Notes: a model not told the origin generated them from the sequence alone. Shown: positions 34,945-44,071, counted from the stretch's first letter. The stretch: 64,000 nucleotides of DNA from JACQAP01 sp035548375 (GCA_035548375.1 DASZTG010000021.1:140175-204174), one strand, 5' to 3'. Translations and numbers: made by a program.

Positions 34945-37248
34945 ATGGCAAAGTTCGGGATCGGTCAGGCAATGACGCGCAGGGAGGACCAGCGACTGCT
35001 GTTCGGCGCCGGCCAGTACGTCGACGACGTGGTGCTGGCAAACGAAACCTTCCTGGCGTTCGTGCGTTCGCCGCACGCCCACGCCCGGGTCAAATCGATC
35101 GATGCGACGCAGGCCAGGAAGATGCCCGGCGTGGTTGCCGTGTTGACGGGCGCCGATCTCAAGGCCGACGGCATCGGCCCGATTCCGGATGGCGCGGGAT
35201 TGAAGCGGGCAGACGACAAACCGATGGTGGGCGCGCCGCATGACGTGCTGGTCGTCGACAATGCGCGTTACGTCGGACAGCCGGTTGCCGCCGTGATCGC
35301 GCAAACCAGAATCCAGGCCGAAGACGCTGCCGAACAGGTCGTCGTGGACTATGAAGAATTGCCCGCGGTCGTAACCATCGACGCCGCAACCGCAAAAGGC
35401 GCCCCGGTCATCTGGCCGGATGCTCCGGGCAACATCGCCGCGCAGACCGAGTTCGGCAAGAAAGACGTCTGCGACGCGGCTTTCGCCAAGGCGAAGCACG
35501 TCACCAGGCTGTCGCTCTACAACCAGCGACTCGTGCCGGTCAGCATGGAGCCGCGCGGCAGCATTGCCGAATTCGACGCGGCCAGCGGTCGCGTGACCTT
35601 GCGCACGAGCTGCCAGAATCCGGCCGGGTTGCAGAAGACACTTGCGGAAGCCTGCCTGAAGGTGCCGGCAAAGGACGTCCGCGTAATCGTCGGCGACGTC
35701 GGCGGCGGCTTCGGCATGAAAACCCAGCTCTACGCCGAGGACGTGGTGTGTGCATGGGCCGCGCGCAAGCTCAAGCGCCCCGTGCACTGGCGTGCAAGCC
35801 GCAGCGAGGAATTCCTCGGCGGCAATCACGGCCGCGATCAGGTCAACCATGCGGAAATGGCGTTCGATGCGGAAGGCAAGATCCTCGGCCTGCGCGTGGA
35901 CATCATCGGCAACATTGGCGCACACGCCAGCGGCCCGGGCGCGGTGATCGTGGTTGCGGTCGGGCCCAAAGTGATCACGGGCGTCTACCACATCCCCGCG
36001 CTGCACCTGCGCGGCACGGCCGTCATGACCAATACCAACCTTGTCGGCGCCTATCGCGGCGCAGGGCGTCCCGAGGCGATTTATCTGCTCGAGCGCCTGA
36101 TGGACCAGGCTGCGGCGGAAATGAAAATGGATCCGGCGGAACTGCGCCGGCGCAATTTCATCCAGCCCTCGCAAATGCCCTACAAGACGCCGATGGGCGA
36201 GAAGTTTGACAGCGGCAATTTCCCGCACATGCTGGACCGCATCCTCGAGGCCGCGGACTGGAAAGGCTACCCGTCGCGTCGCGAGGAATCGAAGAAGCGC
36301 GGCAAGCTGCGCGGTCGTGCCTTGTCCACGTTCCTGGAATGGACGGGCGTCGTGCACGAGGAGACGATCAACCTGCATGTCGAGGCCGACGGTCGCGTGC
36401 TGGTCTATACCGCGATGCAGGCCATGGGGCAGGGCATCGAGACCAGCTACGTGCAGATCCTTTCCGAGACGCTGGACATCGATCCGGACAAGATCGTCAT
36501 CGTGCAGGGCGACAGCGACGTCGCGCAGGGCATCGGCAGCATGGGCAGCCGCTCGCTGTATATCGGCGGCTCCGCGATGCTGACCGCATCGAAGCAAACC
36601 ATCGAAAAGGGCCGCGAGCTTGCCGGTGACGCGCTCGAGGCATCCGGGCACGACATCGAGTATCGCGACGGGCGTTTCAAGGTCGCGGGCACGGATCTCG
36701 GCATCGGTCTTTTCGATCTGGCTGCGAAGCAGCCCGCGAAACGCATCGCGATCCAGACGCTGCAGAAAGTCGACGGCCCGTCCTGGCCGAACAGCTGCCA
36801 CGTCTGCGAGGTCGAGATCGATCCCGAGACCGGCGTCACGCAGATCGTGCGTTACACGACCGTCGACGACGTGGGCCGCGTGATCAATCCGATGATCGTT
36901 GCCGGACAAGTGCACGGCGGCATCGCGCAGGCGGTCGGCCAGGCGCTGCTCGAGAACACCCACTACGATCCCGAAACCGGCCAGCTTATCACCGGTTCGC
37001 TGCTGGATTACTGCCTGCCGCGCGCCGACGACCTGCCGAGCTTCGACACGCACACCGACGAAACGACGCCGTGCAAGATCAACCCGCTCGGCGCCAAGGG
37101 CGTCGGCGAGCTCGGCACGGTGGGCGGCACGCCAACGGTCATGAACGCGGTGATCGACGCGTTGCGGCCGATGGGCGTCAAGCAGATCGAGATGCCGGCC
37201 ACGCCGGAGAAAGTCTGGCGGGCGATCAACCAGGCAAAAGCTGCGTGA
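34945..37248 (+). CDS. coxL: molybdopterin-binding large subunit (CoxL form II type), second cluster
   Basis: 767 aa. Pterin motif DVGGGFGMKT, active loop AYRGAGR at residues 369-375 (form II), catalytic Glu in AKGVGELGTVG. It is transcribed divergently from coxS-coxM-coxD-coxE, with which it forms a second complete hydroxylase plus maturation factors. It is paralogous to the large subunit at 24867 but clearly diverged, so the two probably have different substrates. Confidence 0.93.
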   Translation: MAKFGIGQAMTRREDQRLLFGAGQYVDDVVLANETFLAFVRSPHAHARVKSIDATQARKMPGVVAVLTGADLKADGIGPIPDGAGLKRADDKPMVGAPHDVLVVDNARYVGQPVAAVIAQTRIQAEDAAEQVVVDYEELPAVVTIDAATAKGAPVIWPDAPGNIAAQTEFGKKDVCDAAFAKAKHVTRLSLYNQRLVPVSMEPRGSIAEFDAASGRVTLRTSCQNPAGLQKTLAEACLKVPAKDVRVIVGDVGGGFGMKTQLYAEDVVCAWAARKLKRPVHWRASRSEEFLGGNHGRDQVNHAEMAFDAEGKILGLRVDIIGNIGAHASGPGAVIVVAVGPKVITGVYHIPALHLRGTAVMTNTNLVGAYRGAGRPEAIYLLERLMDQAAAEMKMDPAELRRRNFIQPSQMPYKTPMGEKFDSGNFPHMLDRILEAADWKGYPSRREESKKRGKLRGRALSTFLEWTGVVHEETINLHVEADGRVLVYTAMQAMGQGIETSYVQILSETLDIDPDKIVIVQGDSDVAQGIGSMGSRSLYIGGSAMLTASKQTIEKGRELAGDALEASGHDIEYRDGRFKVAGTDLGIGLFDLAAKQPAKRIAIQTLQKVDGPSWPNSCHVCEVEIDPETGVTQIVRYTTVDDVGRVINPMIVAGQVHGGIAQAVGQALLENTHYDPETGQLITGSLLDYCLPRADDLPSFDTHTDETTPCKINPLGAKGVGELGTVGGTPTVMNAVIDALRPMGVKQIEMPATPEKVWRAINQAKAA

Positions 37249-37264
37249 CTTTCGTTGCGCCATG

Positions 37265-37292
37265 AAAAAAGCCCCGGATGTCCGGGGCTTTT
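37265..37292. terminator. bidirectional intrinsic terminator
   Basis: The 8-bp stem GCCCCGGA/TCCGGGGC (37271-37288) is flanked by six A upstream and four T downstream. It can stop coxL transcripts rightward and transcripts of the small membrane protein gene leftward. Confidence 0.88.
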
Positions 37293-37312
37293 CGTTTTGC
37301 GCCGAGGGCGGC

Positions 37313-37438
37313 TCAGTGGCTCTGCTTCTTCCAGAGCTCCTCGTGCAGCTTCATCTGTTCCTTGCCGAGCGACATGACCCAGTAAAGGCAGCCGATGATC
37401 ACGGCGAGGGGGGCGAGGAGCAGGATGGCGCCAGTCAT
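37313..37438 (-). CDS. 41-aa single-span membrane protein
   Basis: Small gene read directly from the minus strand. It begins MTGAILLLAPLAVIIGCLYW (one membrane helix) and ends in an amphipathic charged tail, KEQMKLHEELWKKQSH. GGGAGAA lies 7 bases before the ATG, and the bidirectional terminator follows 20 bp after its stop. Both support a real gene. Function unknown; the position between a Cox-type operon and an aromatic-CoA operon gives no clear hint. Confidence 0.75.
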   Translation of the reverse strand: MTGAILLLAPLAVIIGCLYWVMSLGKEQMKLHEELWKKQSH

Positions 37439-37514
37439 GCGAGTTCTCCCGAAGGGTGAGATTGGATGTCGCGCATGATACCCGAACGATCCCGCCGCCG
37501 GGAGTGGCCGGTAC

Positions 37515-38918
37515 TCAGAGCTTGCGGCTCCTGGCGTTCCAGTGGCGTTCGAGGTTCGCGATCAACGCCGGGCTGAAGTGGCAGTACGCCTGGTCGCGCG
37601 CGTAGGCGGCGAAATAGCGGCGGAATACGTCCAGAGGTTCCTGCGATACCCGCATCACGCGGCGGTTGGACGCCGCGCTGACGATGCCCGAACCCGTGAA
37701 GTTTTCGACCACGCGATCGATCGCGGCATCCATGTCCGCCGGTGCCACGATCTCATTGCAGATCATGCGGCCCTCCGGGCTGTCGCAATCCAGCCGGCGC
37801 TCGTACAGGATGGCTTCGCGTGCGATGCGCTCGCCGGTGAAGCGCGGCAGGCGCATGTTGGCCGCACCCGGGATGATGCCTTCCTTGCGCGCGGGCAGCG
37901 TCATGAACGCGCCCTTGGCGGCCAGCACGTAGTCCATCGCCAGCAGGTACTGGCAGTGGCCGCCGATGGCGAATTGCTCGACCACGGCGATCCACGGCTT
38001 TTCAGTGGTGACGCCGCTGACGTCGTCCGGCACGGCGTCCTCGGAGGCAATGCCGCGGAACAGCTTGTTGACGATGCCCAGGTCGCGTTGCAGGTACCAG
38101 ATGTACGGGATCTTGCCGTAGTAGAGATGCGTCAGGTTGATGCCGCTGCCGAGCATGCGCAGGCCATCGTACTTGCCGCCCTGCACGGGGTCGCCACGCA
38201 GCACGCCGATCTGGATTTGCGGATCCAGCAGCGCGACGTCGGCCGCGATTTCCGCCGCGTCTATCGTGTCGTCGTCTTCCGCGTTGAGGTGGCGCGGATT
38301 CTTCTGGATGAGGTGGGCAGCGCGTCCCCTGCGCACCAGGTCCGCGCCCTCCAGGGAGAGCCTGCCGGTCCGCGCGAATTCCGGAAGCAGCTCGGCGGCC
38401 TCTGGCCGCGGTAGCAGCATCGCGTGGCAAAGATGGGTTCCAGCCCTGGTGTCCGCCAGCACCGCCGAGACGAACAATCCCTGGTCGACCTCTACGCCCT
38501 CCTTGTCGCGCAGCATGAGCGTGGATTCGGCATCCACGCGGGCGCGCGTCGGCACGAGGCCGGGCAAGAGCGCGGCAGCGTCGTAGATCAACTGCTGGAC
38601 GCGCACGAAACGCGTGCGGTTTCGGGTCAGCCGGTCATACACGGACGCGGCATGCGCGGCGAGGAAGCGCGTGCGCGAGTCACGCGCGAAGCGCTTGACG
38701 GAATCGGCCAGCGCCGATTGGCTTTCATTGCGATCCGGCCTGGGCGGCAGGGCGGCAAGCAGGGCGTCGCCGGCGAGCCAGAATTGCGAATAGCGCGTGC
38801 AATCGCCGGAGAAGTCGCCGATGTCCGCCGGCGCCGAGCGTTGCCACGCCGCCACCGCGCCGTCGTCGATGACGGCGTTTTTCATGGCGGGTGTCGGGCG
38901 TTGCGGAATGGTCGACAC
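37515..38918 (-). CDS. DpgC-like crotonase-fold enzyme
   Basis: 467 aa. An N-terminal helical part of about 210 residues is followed by a crotonase domain with SGINLTHLYYGKIPYIWYLQ, RDLGIVNKLFRG, FAIGGHCQYLLAMDYVLAA and RKEGIIPGAANMRLPRF. This two-part layout and the G-x-NLTHLY-x-GKI motif are typical of (3,5-dihydroxyphenyl)acetyl-CoA 1,2-dioxygenase (DpgC), a cofactor-free oxygenase. GTG start with AAAGGAG 6 bases upstream. It lies 11 bp after a phenylacetate-CoA ligase gene, so an arylacetyl-CoA substrate is likely. A plain hydratase activity cannot be excluded. Confidence 0.82.
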   Translation of the reverse strand: MSTIPQRPTPAMKNAVIDDGAVAAWQRSAPADIGDFSGDCTRYSQFWLAGDALLAALPPRPDRNESQSALADSVKRFARDSRTRFLAAHAASVYDRLTRNRTRFVRVQQLIYDAAALLPGLVPTRARVDAESTLMLRDKEGVEVDQGLFVSAVLADTRAGTHLCHAMLLPRPEAAELLPEFARTGRLSLEGADLVRRGRAAHLIQKNPRHLNAEDDDTIDAAEIAADVALLDPQIQIGVLRGDPVQGGKYDGLRMLGSGINLTHLYYGKIPYIWYLQRDLGIVNKLFRGIASEDAVPDDVSGVTTEKPWIAVVEQFAIGGHCQYLLAMDYVLAAKGAFMTLPARKEGIIPGAANMRLPRFTGERIAREAILYERRLDCDSPEGRMICNEIVAPADMDAAIDRVVENFTGSGIVSAASNRRVMRVSQEPLDVFRRYFAAYARDQAYCHFSPALIANLERHWNARSRKL

Positions 38919-38929
38919 GGTGTCTCCTT

Positions 38930-40237
38930 TCAGGCCTTCGGGCGCCTGTCGATCACGCGCACGGCCTTGCCCTGGGAGCGCGGCAGCGTGTCAGGCTCGA
39001 CAACCCTGACCTTCGTGCTCACGCCGATCAACCCCTTGATCAATCGTTCCACGTCGCGTTCGGCGCTTTCGCGGGCGGCCGCTGCGAGCGGTCCGGGAAT
39101 ATCTGTGCGCCGTTCCACCAGGACGTCGAGTTCGTCCATGTTGCCGTCTCGCCTGACCTCGAGCACATAGTGCGGCGACAGCGCCGGCTGCTTCACGAGG
39201 ATTTCCTCGACCTGCGACGGAAAAACGTTGACGCCGCGAATGATCAGCATGTCGTCGCTGCGCCCCGTGACGCGCGCCATGCGGCGCATCGTGCGCGCGC
39301 TGCCGGGCAGCAGGCGGGTGAGGTCGCGGGTACGGTAGCGGATGACCGGCATGCCGACCTTGGTCAGCGAGGTGAACACCAGTTCCCCGGTTTGCCCATC
39401 GGGCAATACCTCGCCCGACGCAGGATCGATGATCTCGGGGTAGAAATGGTCTTCCCAGATGGTTAAGCCGTCGTGCGTCTCGATGCATTCGGCAGCCACG
39501 CCCGGGCCGATGACTTCCGACAGGCCGTACAGGTCGAGCGCGGTGATGCCGAAGCGCTTTTCCAGTTGCGCCTGCATGCTTTCCGACCAGGGTTCCGCGC
39601 CGAAGATACCCACGCGCGGCGAGGACTTCGCCGGATCCAGCCCTTGCCGCTCGAACTCATCCGCGATCACCAGCAGGTAGGACGGCGTGCACATGATCAC
39701 ATCAGGCCTGAAATCGCAGATCAGCCTGACCTGGCGCTCGGTCATGCCGCCTCCGGAAGGGATGACCGTGGCCCCGAGCGCTTCGGCGCCGTAATGCGCG
39801 CCCAGGCCGCCGGTAAACAATCCGTAGCCGTAGGCGATGTGCACGATGTCTGTCGACCGGACGCCGCCCGCGCGCAGCGAACGCGCCATCAGTCCGGACC
39901 ACATTTCGATGTCCTGCTTCGTGTAGCCGACGACCGTGGCTTTTCCCGTCGTGCCGCTGGAGGCGTGCACGCGCACGATGTCGCTCATCGGCGCGGCGAA
40001 CATGCCGAAAGGGTAGTTTTCGCGGAGTTCGGCCTTGGTCGTGAAAGGGAAGCGCGAGAGGTCCGAGAGTTGCCGCAGTTGCGCCGGATTCACGCCGGCG
40101 GCGTCGAATGCGCGGCGATAGTGCGGCACGTTCTCGTAGGCGTGGCGCAGGCTCCAGCGCAGCCTGTCGAGTTGCAGCGCGCGAAGCTCGGCTATCCCGG
40201 CCTTCTCGATGGGCTCGAGCCGGTCCATCGCTCCCAT
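38930..40237 (-). CDS. paaK: phenylacetate-CoA ligase
   Basis: 435 aa adenylate-forming enzyme, the usual PaaK length. P-loop ASSGTTGKATVVGYT, core AYGYGLFTGGLGAHYGAE, LYGLSEVIGPGVAAEC and the C-terminal hinge GRSDDMLIIRGVNVFPSQ are all PaaK hallmarks. It activates phenylacetate or a hydroxylated analogue to the CoA thioester with ATP. GGGAGGAAG precedes the ATG. No paaABCDE epoxidase genes are nearby; the next gene is a DpgC-like oxygenase, which suggests a different downstream route. Confidence 0.93.
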   Translation of the reverse strand: MGAMDRLEPIEKAGIAELRALQLDRLRWSLRHAYENVPHYRRAFDAAGVNPAQLRQLSDLSRFPFTTKAELRENYPFGMFAAPMSDIVRVHASSGTTGKATVVGYTKQDIEMWSGLMARSLRAGGVRSTDIVHIAYGYGLFTGGLGAHYGAEALGATVIPSGGGMTERQVRLICDFRPDVIMCTPSYLLVIADEFERQGLDPAKSSPRVGIFGAEPWSESMQAQLEKRFGITALDLYGLSEVIGPGVAAECIETHDGLTIWEDHFYPEIIDPASGEVLPDGQTGELVFTSLTKVGMPVIRYRTRDLTRLLPGSARTMRRMARVTGRSDDMLIIRGVNVFPSQVEEILVKQPALSPHYVLEVRRDGNMDELDVLVERRTDIPGPLAAAARESAERDVERLIKGLIGVSTKVRVVEPDTLPRSQGKAVRVIDRRPKA

Positions 40238-40263
40238 GACTTCCTCCCCGTTGTCGCGCCAGT

Positions 40264-41409
40264 TTAACCCTGCAGCAATTCCCTGACGTGCGCGGCGATC
40301 GCCAGCGAGGCGGTCAGGCCGGGAGATTCGATGCCGTACAGGTTCACGAGGCCGCGTACGCCGTGGTCCCTGGGGCCGCGGATGATGAAGTCGGCGGCCG
40401 GCTCGGTCGGGCCGGACACCTTGGGCCGGATGCCCGTGTAGCCCGGCTGCAGCTGGCCGTCCTTCAATCCCGGGTAGTACTTGCGGATGGCTTCGTAGAA
40501 GAGCGGTTCGCGCGCGTGGTCGAAGCTGTAGTCCACGCCGTCCACCCAGGTGACGTCGGGCCCGAACTTGACCTGGCCGCCGAGATCGATGGTGACGTGC
40601 ACGCCCAGGTGGGCGTTGCTCGCCACCGGATAGACAAGCCTGCCGAACGGCGATTTTCCGGAGAGCGTGTAGTAATGCGCCTTGGCGAAATACTGCGGCG
40701 GAATGCTTTCCACGGGAATTCCGCGAATCGCGCGCGCGACGTCCTGCGCATACAGTCCCGCGGAATTCACGACGGTGTCGCAGGCGATGCTCATGGGTTC
40801 CGCTCCGCCCACTTCGAGCACGATCCTGCCTCCGGAAATCTCGCCCGACGCGACGCGGCTCTTGAATGCCACGGCGGCACCGCGATTTTCCGCATCGCCC
40901 TGGTAGGCCAGCATGAGGGCATGGCTGTCGACGATGCCGGTGGATGGCGAGAAAAATCCGCTGACGCATTCCACCGCGGGCTCGAGATCGCGCAACTCCT
41001 CGCGCGACAGCCAGCGCAGGTCGCGAACGCCGTTTGCGCCGGCCTTTTCGACATAGGTCTTGAGAACCGGAACCTCGTCCTGCGTGACGGCGACGACGAT
41101 CTTGCCGATGTTGTCGAACGGCACGCCGCGGTCGGCGCAATATTCGTAGAGCAGGGACTTGCCGGCGACGCAGAAGCGCGCCTTCAGCGAACCCTTCGGA
41201 TAGTAAAGACCGGCGTGGATGACTTCGGAGTTGCGCGAGCTGGTATGCGTGCCGATGCCGTCCTCGGCTTCGATCACGATGACCTCGCGGCCCGCGAGGG
41301 CGAGCTCACGCGCAATGGCGAGACCCACCACGCCGGCGCCGATGACGACGCAATCTACTTGTTGTGCCACGATGCGGGAATTCGGTTGGCTATACTGCGA
41401 GGCATGCAT
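40264..41409 (-). CDS. LhgO-like FAD-dependent oxidoreductase
   Basis: 381 aa DAO-superfamily flavoprotein. DCVVIGAGVVGLAIARELA binds FAD; SSRNSEVIHAGLYYP and the C-terminal GIESPGLTASLAIA are typical of L-2-hydroxyglutarate dehydrogenase (LhgO/YgaF). It would oxidise L-2-hydroxyglutarate or another 2-hydroxy acid and feed electrons to quinones. It is the first gene of the lhgO-paaK-dpgC-like operon, with 26 bp to paaK, which makes a dedicated role in that pathway possible. Confidence 0.88.
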   Translation of the reverse strand: MHASQYSQPNSRIVAQQVDCVVIGAGVVGLAIARELALAGREVIVIEAEDGIGTHTSSRNSEVIHAGLYYPKGSLKARFCVAGKSLLYEYCADRGVPFDNIGKIVVAVTQDEVPVLKTYVEKAGANGVRDLRWLSREELRDLEPAVECVSGFFSPSTGIVDSHALMLAYQGDAENRGAAVAFKSRVASGEISGGRIVLEVGGAEPMSIACDTVVNSAGLYAQDVARAIRGIPVESIPPQYFAKAHYYTLSGKSPFGRLVYPVASNAHLGVHVTIDLGGQVKFGPDVTWVDGVDYSFDHAREPLFYEAIRKYYPGLKDGQLQPGYTGIRPKVSGPTEPAADFIIRGPRDHGVRGLVNLYGIESPGLTASLAIAAHVRELLQG

Positions 41410-41435
41410 GTTACCCGAACGCCTCCGCCGATCGC

Positions 41436-42278
41436 ATGGCCGATCTCTGGAATGTCGACTGGCTGACGCGCTCGGACATGTTCGCGCCGTTGCGGGTGGC
41501 GGGTGGCCGGCTTCCGGACATCGGCTGGCCGAATCCCGAGTTGCTCAATGCGATGGCGGACGCGGGCGGCCGGATCGTCAACGCGCAGGGCACGCGCGTG
41601 CGCTTCGTGAACCCGTCCCGGGCCGGCAAGGGATTCGAGGACGGGTTCGAGCCGCGCGCTTACCTGAAAGGCGAGGTGCAGGTGCGCCCGCTCGACTGGC
41701 ACGACCTCTTCAACGCGCTCGTCTGGATGACGTTTCCGACCGCCAAGGCCGTCATCAACGCGCGTCACTACGAAACCCTTTCAAGTGCGGCGTCTTCCAG
41801 CAGGAGCGCGGTCGGCGATGCATTGACCATGTTCGACGAAGACGGCGTGGTCGTGCTTTCCAGCGACACTGAGTTGCTGGAACTGGTGCGCGCGTTTCGG
41901 TGGAAGGAGTTGTTCTGGAAGCGACGCGAGGACGTCAGGAAACGCATGCGCTTCTTCCTCTTCGGTCATGCGCTCTACCAAAAAGCGCTCAATCCTTTTG
42001 TCGGCATGACGGGCAAGGCCATCTTGCAGGCAGTCCCGGATTCGTTCGCCAACCTGTCCACGCCCGCGCAAGTTGCGCAGGCGGACCGGCTGGTCGCCGC
42101 ATATCTGTGGGACCGGTCCCGCATGAACGGCGGTCGGGAGCTATCACCGCTGCCGGTGCTTGGCGTGCCTGGCTGGCATGCGGCAAACGAGGAAGAGCGC
42201 TTCTACGAGGACAGCGGCTACTTCCGGCCGGGGCGAAGCAACGACCTGCTTCAGCCTGCGTCGCCGTCGGCGGAGTAG
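41436..42278 (+). CDS. DUF3025 domain-containing protein
   Basis: 280 aa. The family signature is plain: FEPRAYLKGEVQVRPLDWHD, then LFNALVWMTFPTAKAVINARHY. DUF3025 is common in beta- and gammaproteobacteria; function unknown. MADLWNVDW is taken as start because it begins the conserved region. The 3' end overlaps the convergent diguanylate cyclase gene by 28 bp. Confidence 0.9.
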   Translation: MADLWNVDWLTRSDMFAPLRVAGGRLPDIGWPNPELLNAMADAGGRIVNAQGTRVRFVNPSRAGKGFEDGFEPRAYLKGEVQVRPLDWHDLFNALVWMTFPTAKAVINARHYETLSSAASSSRSAVGDALTMFDEDGVVVLSSDTELLELVRAFRWKELFWKRREDVRKRMRFFLFGHALYQKALNPFVGMTGKAILQAVPDSFANLSTPAQVAQADRLVAAYLWDRSRMNGGRELSPLPVLGVPGWHAANEEERFYEDSGYFRPGRSNDLLQPASPSAE

Positions 42279-43321
42279 GCGATGACGCGGTTGCGGCCGC
42301 GTTGCTTCGCGCGGTACATGGCCTTGTCGGCCTTGTCGAGAATCACATCGAGATTGCCGCCGTCGTCCGGATAGCTGGCCACGCCGAGGCTGACCGTGAG
42401 GTTGGTGTCGCCGTTGCGGACGTCGAAGCGCGAGACCTCCACGGCCTTGCGAATGCGCTCGGCCATTTCCATGGCGCCCTTGTTGTTGGTCTCCGGCAGC
42501 AGCACGATGAATTCGTCGCCCCCGAAGCGGGCCATGACGTCGGAGCCGCGAAGCTGCTCGCGGATGCAGCGAACCACGTGCTGGAGCAGGCGGTTGCCGG
42601 TCTCGTGCCCGTGCGTGTCGTTGATCTGCTTGAGGTTGTCCGAGTCGATCATGACGACCGACATGGCGTGGCCGTAGCGCACCGATTGCCGGAAAGCCCG
42701 CTGCAGCATCGATGAGAACGCCCGCATGTTGTAGGTGCCGGTGAGCTCGTCGGTGTCGGACACCTGCTTGATCTTGTCCACCGCGTAGCGAATGTCTCCC
42801 GAAAGCATCGTGGTGATATAGGCGACCAGAATGATCGGCGCCGATATGGCCAGCAGCTCGGCCCAGAACGGCATGGTGAGCAGCGTTTTTGATTTCGGGT
42901 TGTAGGAAAAGAACATCAGGCAGGCCACGATCGCGCCGACTTTCAGCGCGGTCGGCAATTTCCCGAATATGAGCGCGCTGGCAATGACCGGAAGCAGGTA
43001 GAGGTTCAGCAGCGGACTGCCGATCTGGCCGGTATACCAGACAACCCAGGTGATGAAGACGATCATCACCCAGGTTTCGAACATCAGCTTGGAGCGGTTC
43101 TCCAGCTTGTAGAAGCTGATGTAGTGCAGGCCGAGGATGAAGGCGGTGAAGAAGAACAGCGCCATGTGGATGGCCGTTCTGCCATCTTCCGGCGAGCCTC
43201 CCGCAAGCAGGTAAACGAGTACGAGGCCTAGAAGCAACCACTCGATTTCCGCGATGGTCCTGGAAAAACCCTTCAGCTCGTCCTGTTCGATGGTCAGGCC
43301 GATGTTTGTTCTTGTCAGCAT
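42251..43321 (-). CDS. membrane-bound diguanylate cyclase (GGDEF)
   Basis: 356 aa. Six hydrophobic helices (about 25-190) form a membrane sensor, then a GGDEF domain with the intact active site RFGGDEF. The RGSD five residues before it matches the inhibitory I-site RxxD, so the enzyme should make cyclic di-GMP and be product-inhibited. The start at MLTRTN was chosen because the upstream extension (to 43948) crosses the promoter region of the rubrerythrin gene. Confidence 0.92.
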   Translation of the reverse strand: MLTRTNIGLTIEQDELKGFSRTIAEIEWLLLGLVLVYLLAGGSPEDGRTAIHMALFFFTAFILGLHYISFYKLENRSKLMFETWVMIVFITWVVWYTGQIGSPLLNLYLLPVIASALIFGKLPTALKVGAIVACLMFFSYNPKSKTLLTMPFWAELLAISAPIILVAYITTMLSGDIRYAVDKIKQVSDTDELTGTYNMRAFSSMLQRAFRQSVRYGHAMSVVMIDSDNLKQINDTHGHETGNRLLQHVVRCIREQLRGSDVMARFGGDEFIVLLPETNNKGAMEMAERIRKAVEVSRFDVRNGDTNLTVSLGVASYPDDGGNLDVILDKADKAMYRAKQRGRNRVIAYSADGDAG

Positions 43322-43518
43322 GGATTTCGGATGGGCCGTTTCCTTAAGTTCTGGCGCAGCGTCTTTGATTTTGCTGGCAGAAACTCCGCAAAGACTAAAT
43401 GGTTTCTGCCGCCAAAGCCAGAGCCTCGTTACATTTGGGAGAACGCACCCCTCCCTGATTTCTCCGACGGCACCGGCCCCGTCTGGGTGATTTCGGCCAG
43501 TCTTCTCGGGGCAGATTG
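43322..43518. other. divergent gap between GGDEF and rubrerythrin genes
   Basis: First part of a 320-bp gap; the remainder holds the rubrerythrin promoter and operator. No gene and no clear leftward promoter for the diguanylate cyclase are seen here. Confidence 0.4.
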
Positions 43519-43546
43519 TTGACTTGATCCGAGGCAATGCTACACT
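43519..43546 (+). promoter_or_regulatory. promoter of the rubrerythrin cassette
   Basis: TTGACT (43519-43524) and TACACT (43541-43546) with 16 bp between. Five of six and four of six bases match consensus. The predicted start is about 43553, just before the dyad at 43558. Confidence 0.65.
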
Positions 43547-43557
43547 CGGTTTAGCCG

Positions 43558-43572
43558 TTAGATTTAGTCTAA
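43558..43572. promoter_or_regulatory. PerR/Fur-type 7-1-7 operator
   Basis: TTAGATT-T-AGTCTAA is a 15-bp dyad with one imperfect pair, matching the tTAnAATnATTnTAa layout of PerR boxes. It begins 11 bp after the -10 element, so a bound repressor would block transcription. Rubrerythrin is a classic PerR target in many bacteria. Confidence 0.6.
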
Positions 43573-43641
43573 TTGTCGATTGAACGGCCAAAATGCGCGC
43601 CGTTCGAGTCATACAACGCAGGGAAAAAACAGGAGGCCAGC

Positions 43642-44064
43642 ATGAAAGCACTGAAGGGTTCGAAGACCGAGCAAAGCCTGAAGGACGCGTTCGCGGGTGA
43701 GTCCCAGGCGAACCGCCGCTATCTCTATTTCGCAGCGAAGGCCGACGTGGAAGGCCAGAACGACGTCGCATCGATTTTCCGTTCGACCGCCGAAGGCGAA
43801 ACCGGGCACGCCCACGGCCACCTTGAGTACCTCGAAGCTTCGGGTGATCCGGCAACCGGCCTGCCGATCGGCCGCTCCCGCGACAACCTGAAGGCGGCGA
43901 TCGCGGGCGAGACGCACGAATACACCGACATGTATCCCGGCATGGCAAAGAATGCCCGCGACGAAGGTTTCGACGAAATCGCGGACTGGTTCGAGACGCT
44001 CGCGAAGGCGGAGCGTTCCCACGCGAACCGTTTCCAGAAGGCCCTGGACGCGCTGGCAGACTGA
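43642..44064 (+). CDS. rubrerythrin (ferritin-like domain only)
   Basis: 140 aa. The diiron ligands are all present: E20, E53-x-x-H56, E90/E93 and E124-x-x-H127. The C-terminal rubredoxin domain of classical rubrerythrins is absent, so electrons must come from a separate protein. It reduces hydrogen peroxide to water in the cytoplasm. AGGAGG lies 5 bases before the ATG. First gene of a three-gene cassette with the Fe-S protein and DUF3501 genes, under the PerR-like box. Confidence 0.93.
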   Translation: MKALKGSKTEQSLKDAFAGESQANRRYLYFAAKADVEGQNDVASIFRSTAEGETGHAHGHLEYLEASGDPATGLPIGRSRDNLKAAIAGETHEYTDMYPGMAKNARDEGFDEIADWFETLAKAERSHANRFQKALDALAD

Positions 44065-44071
44065 CGTTGCA

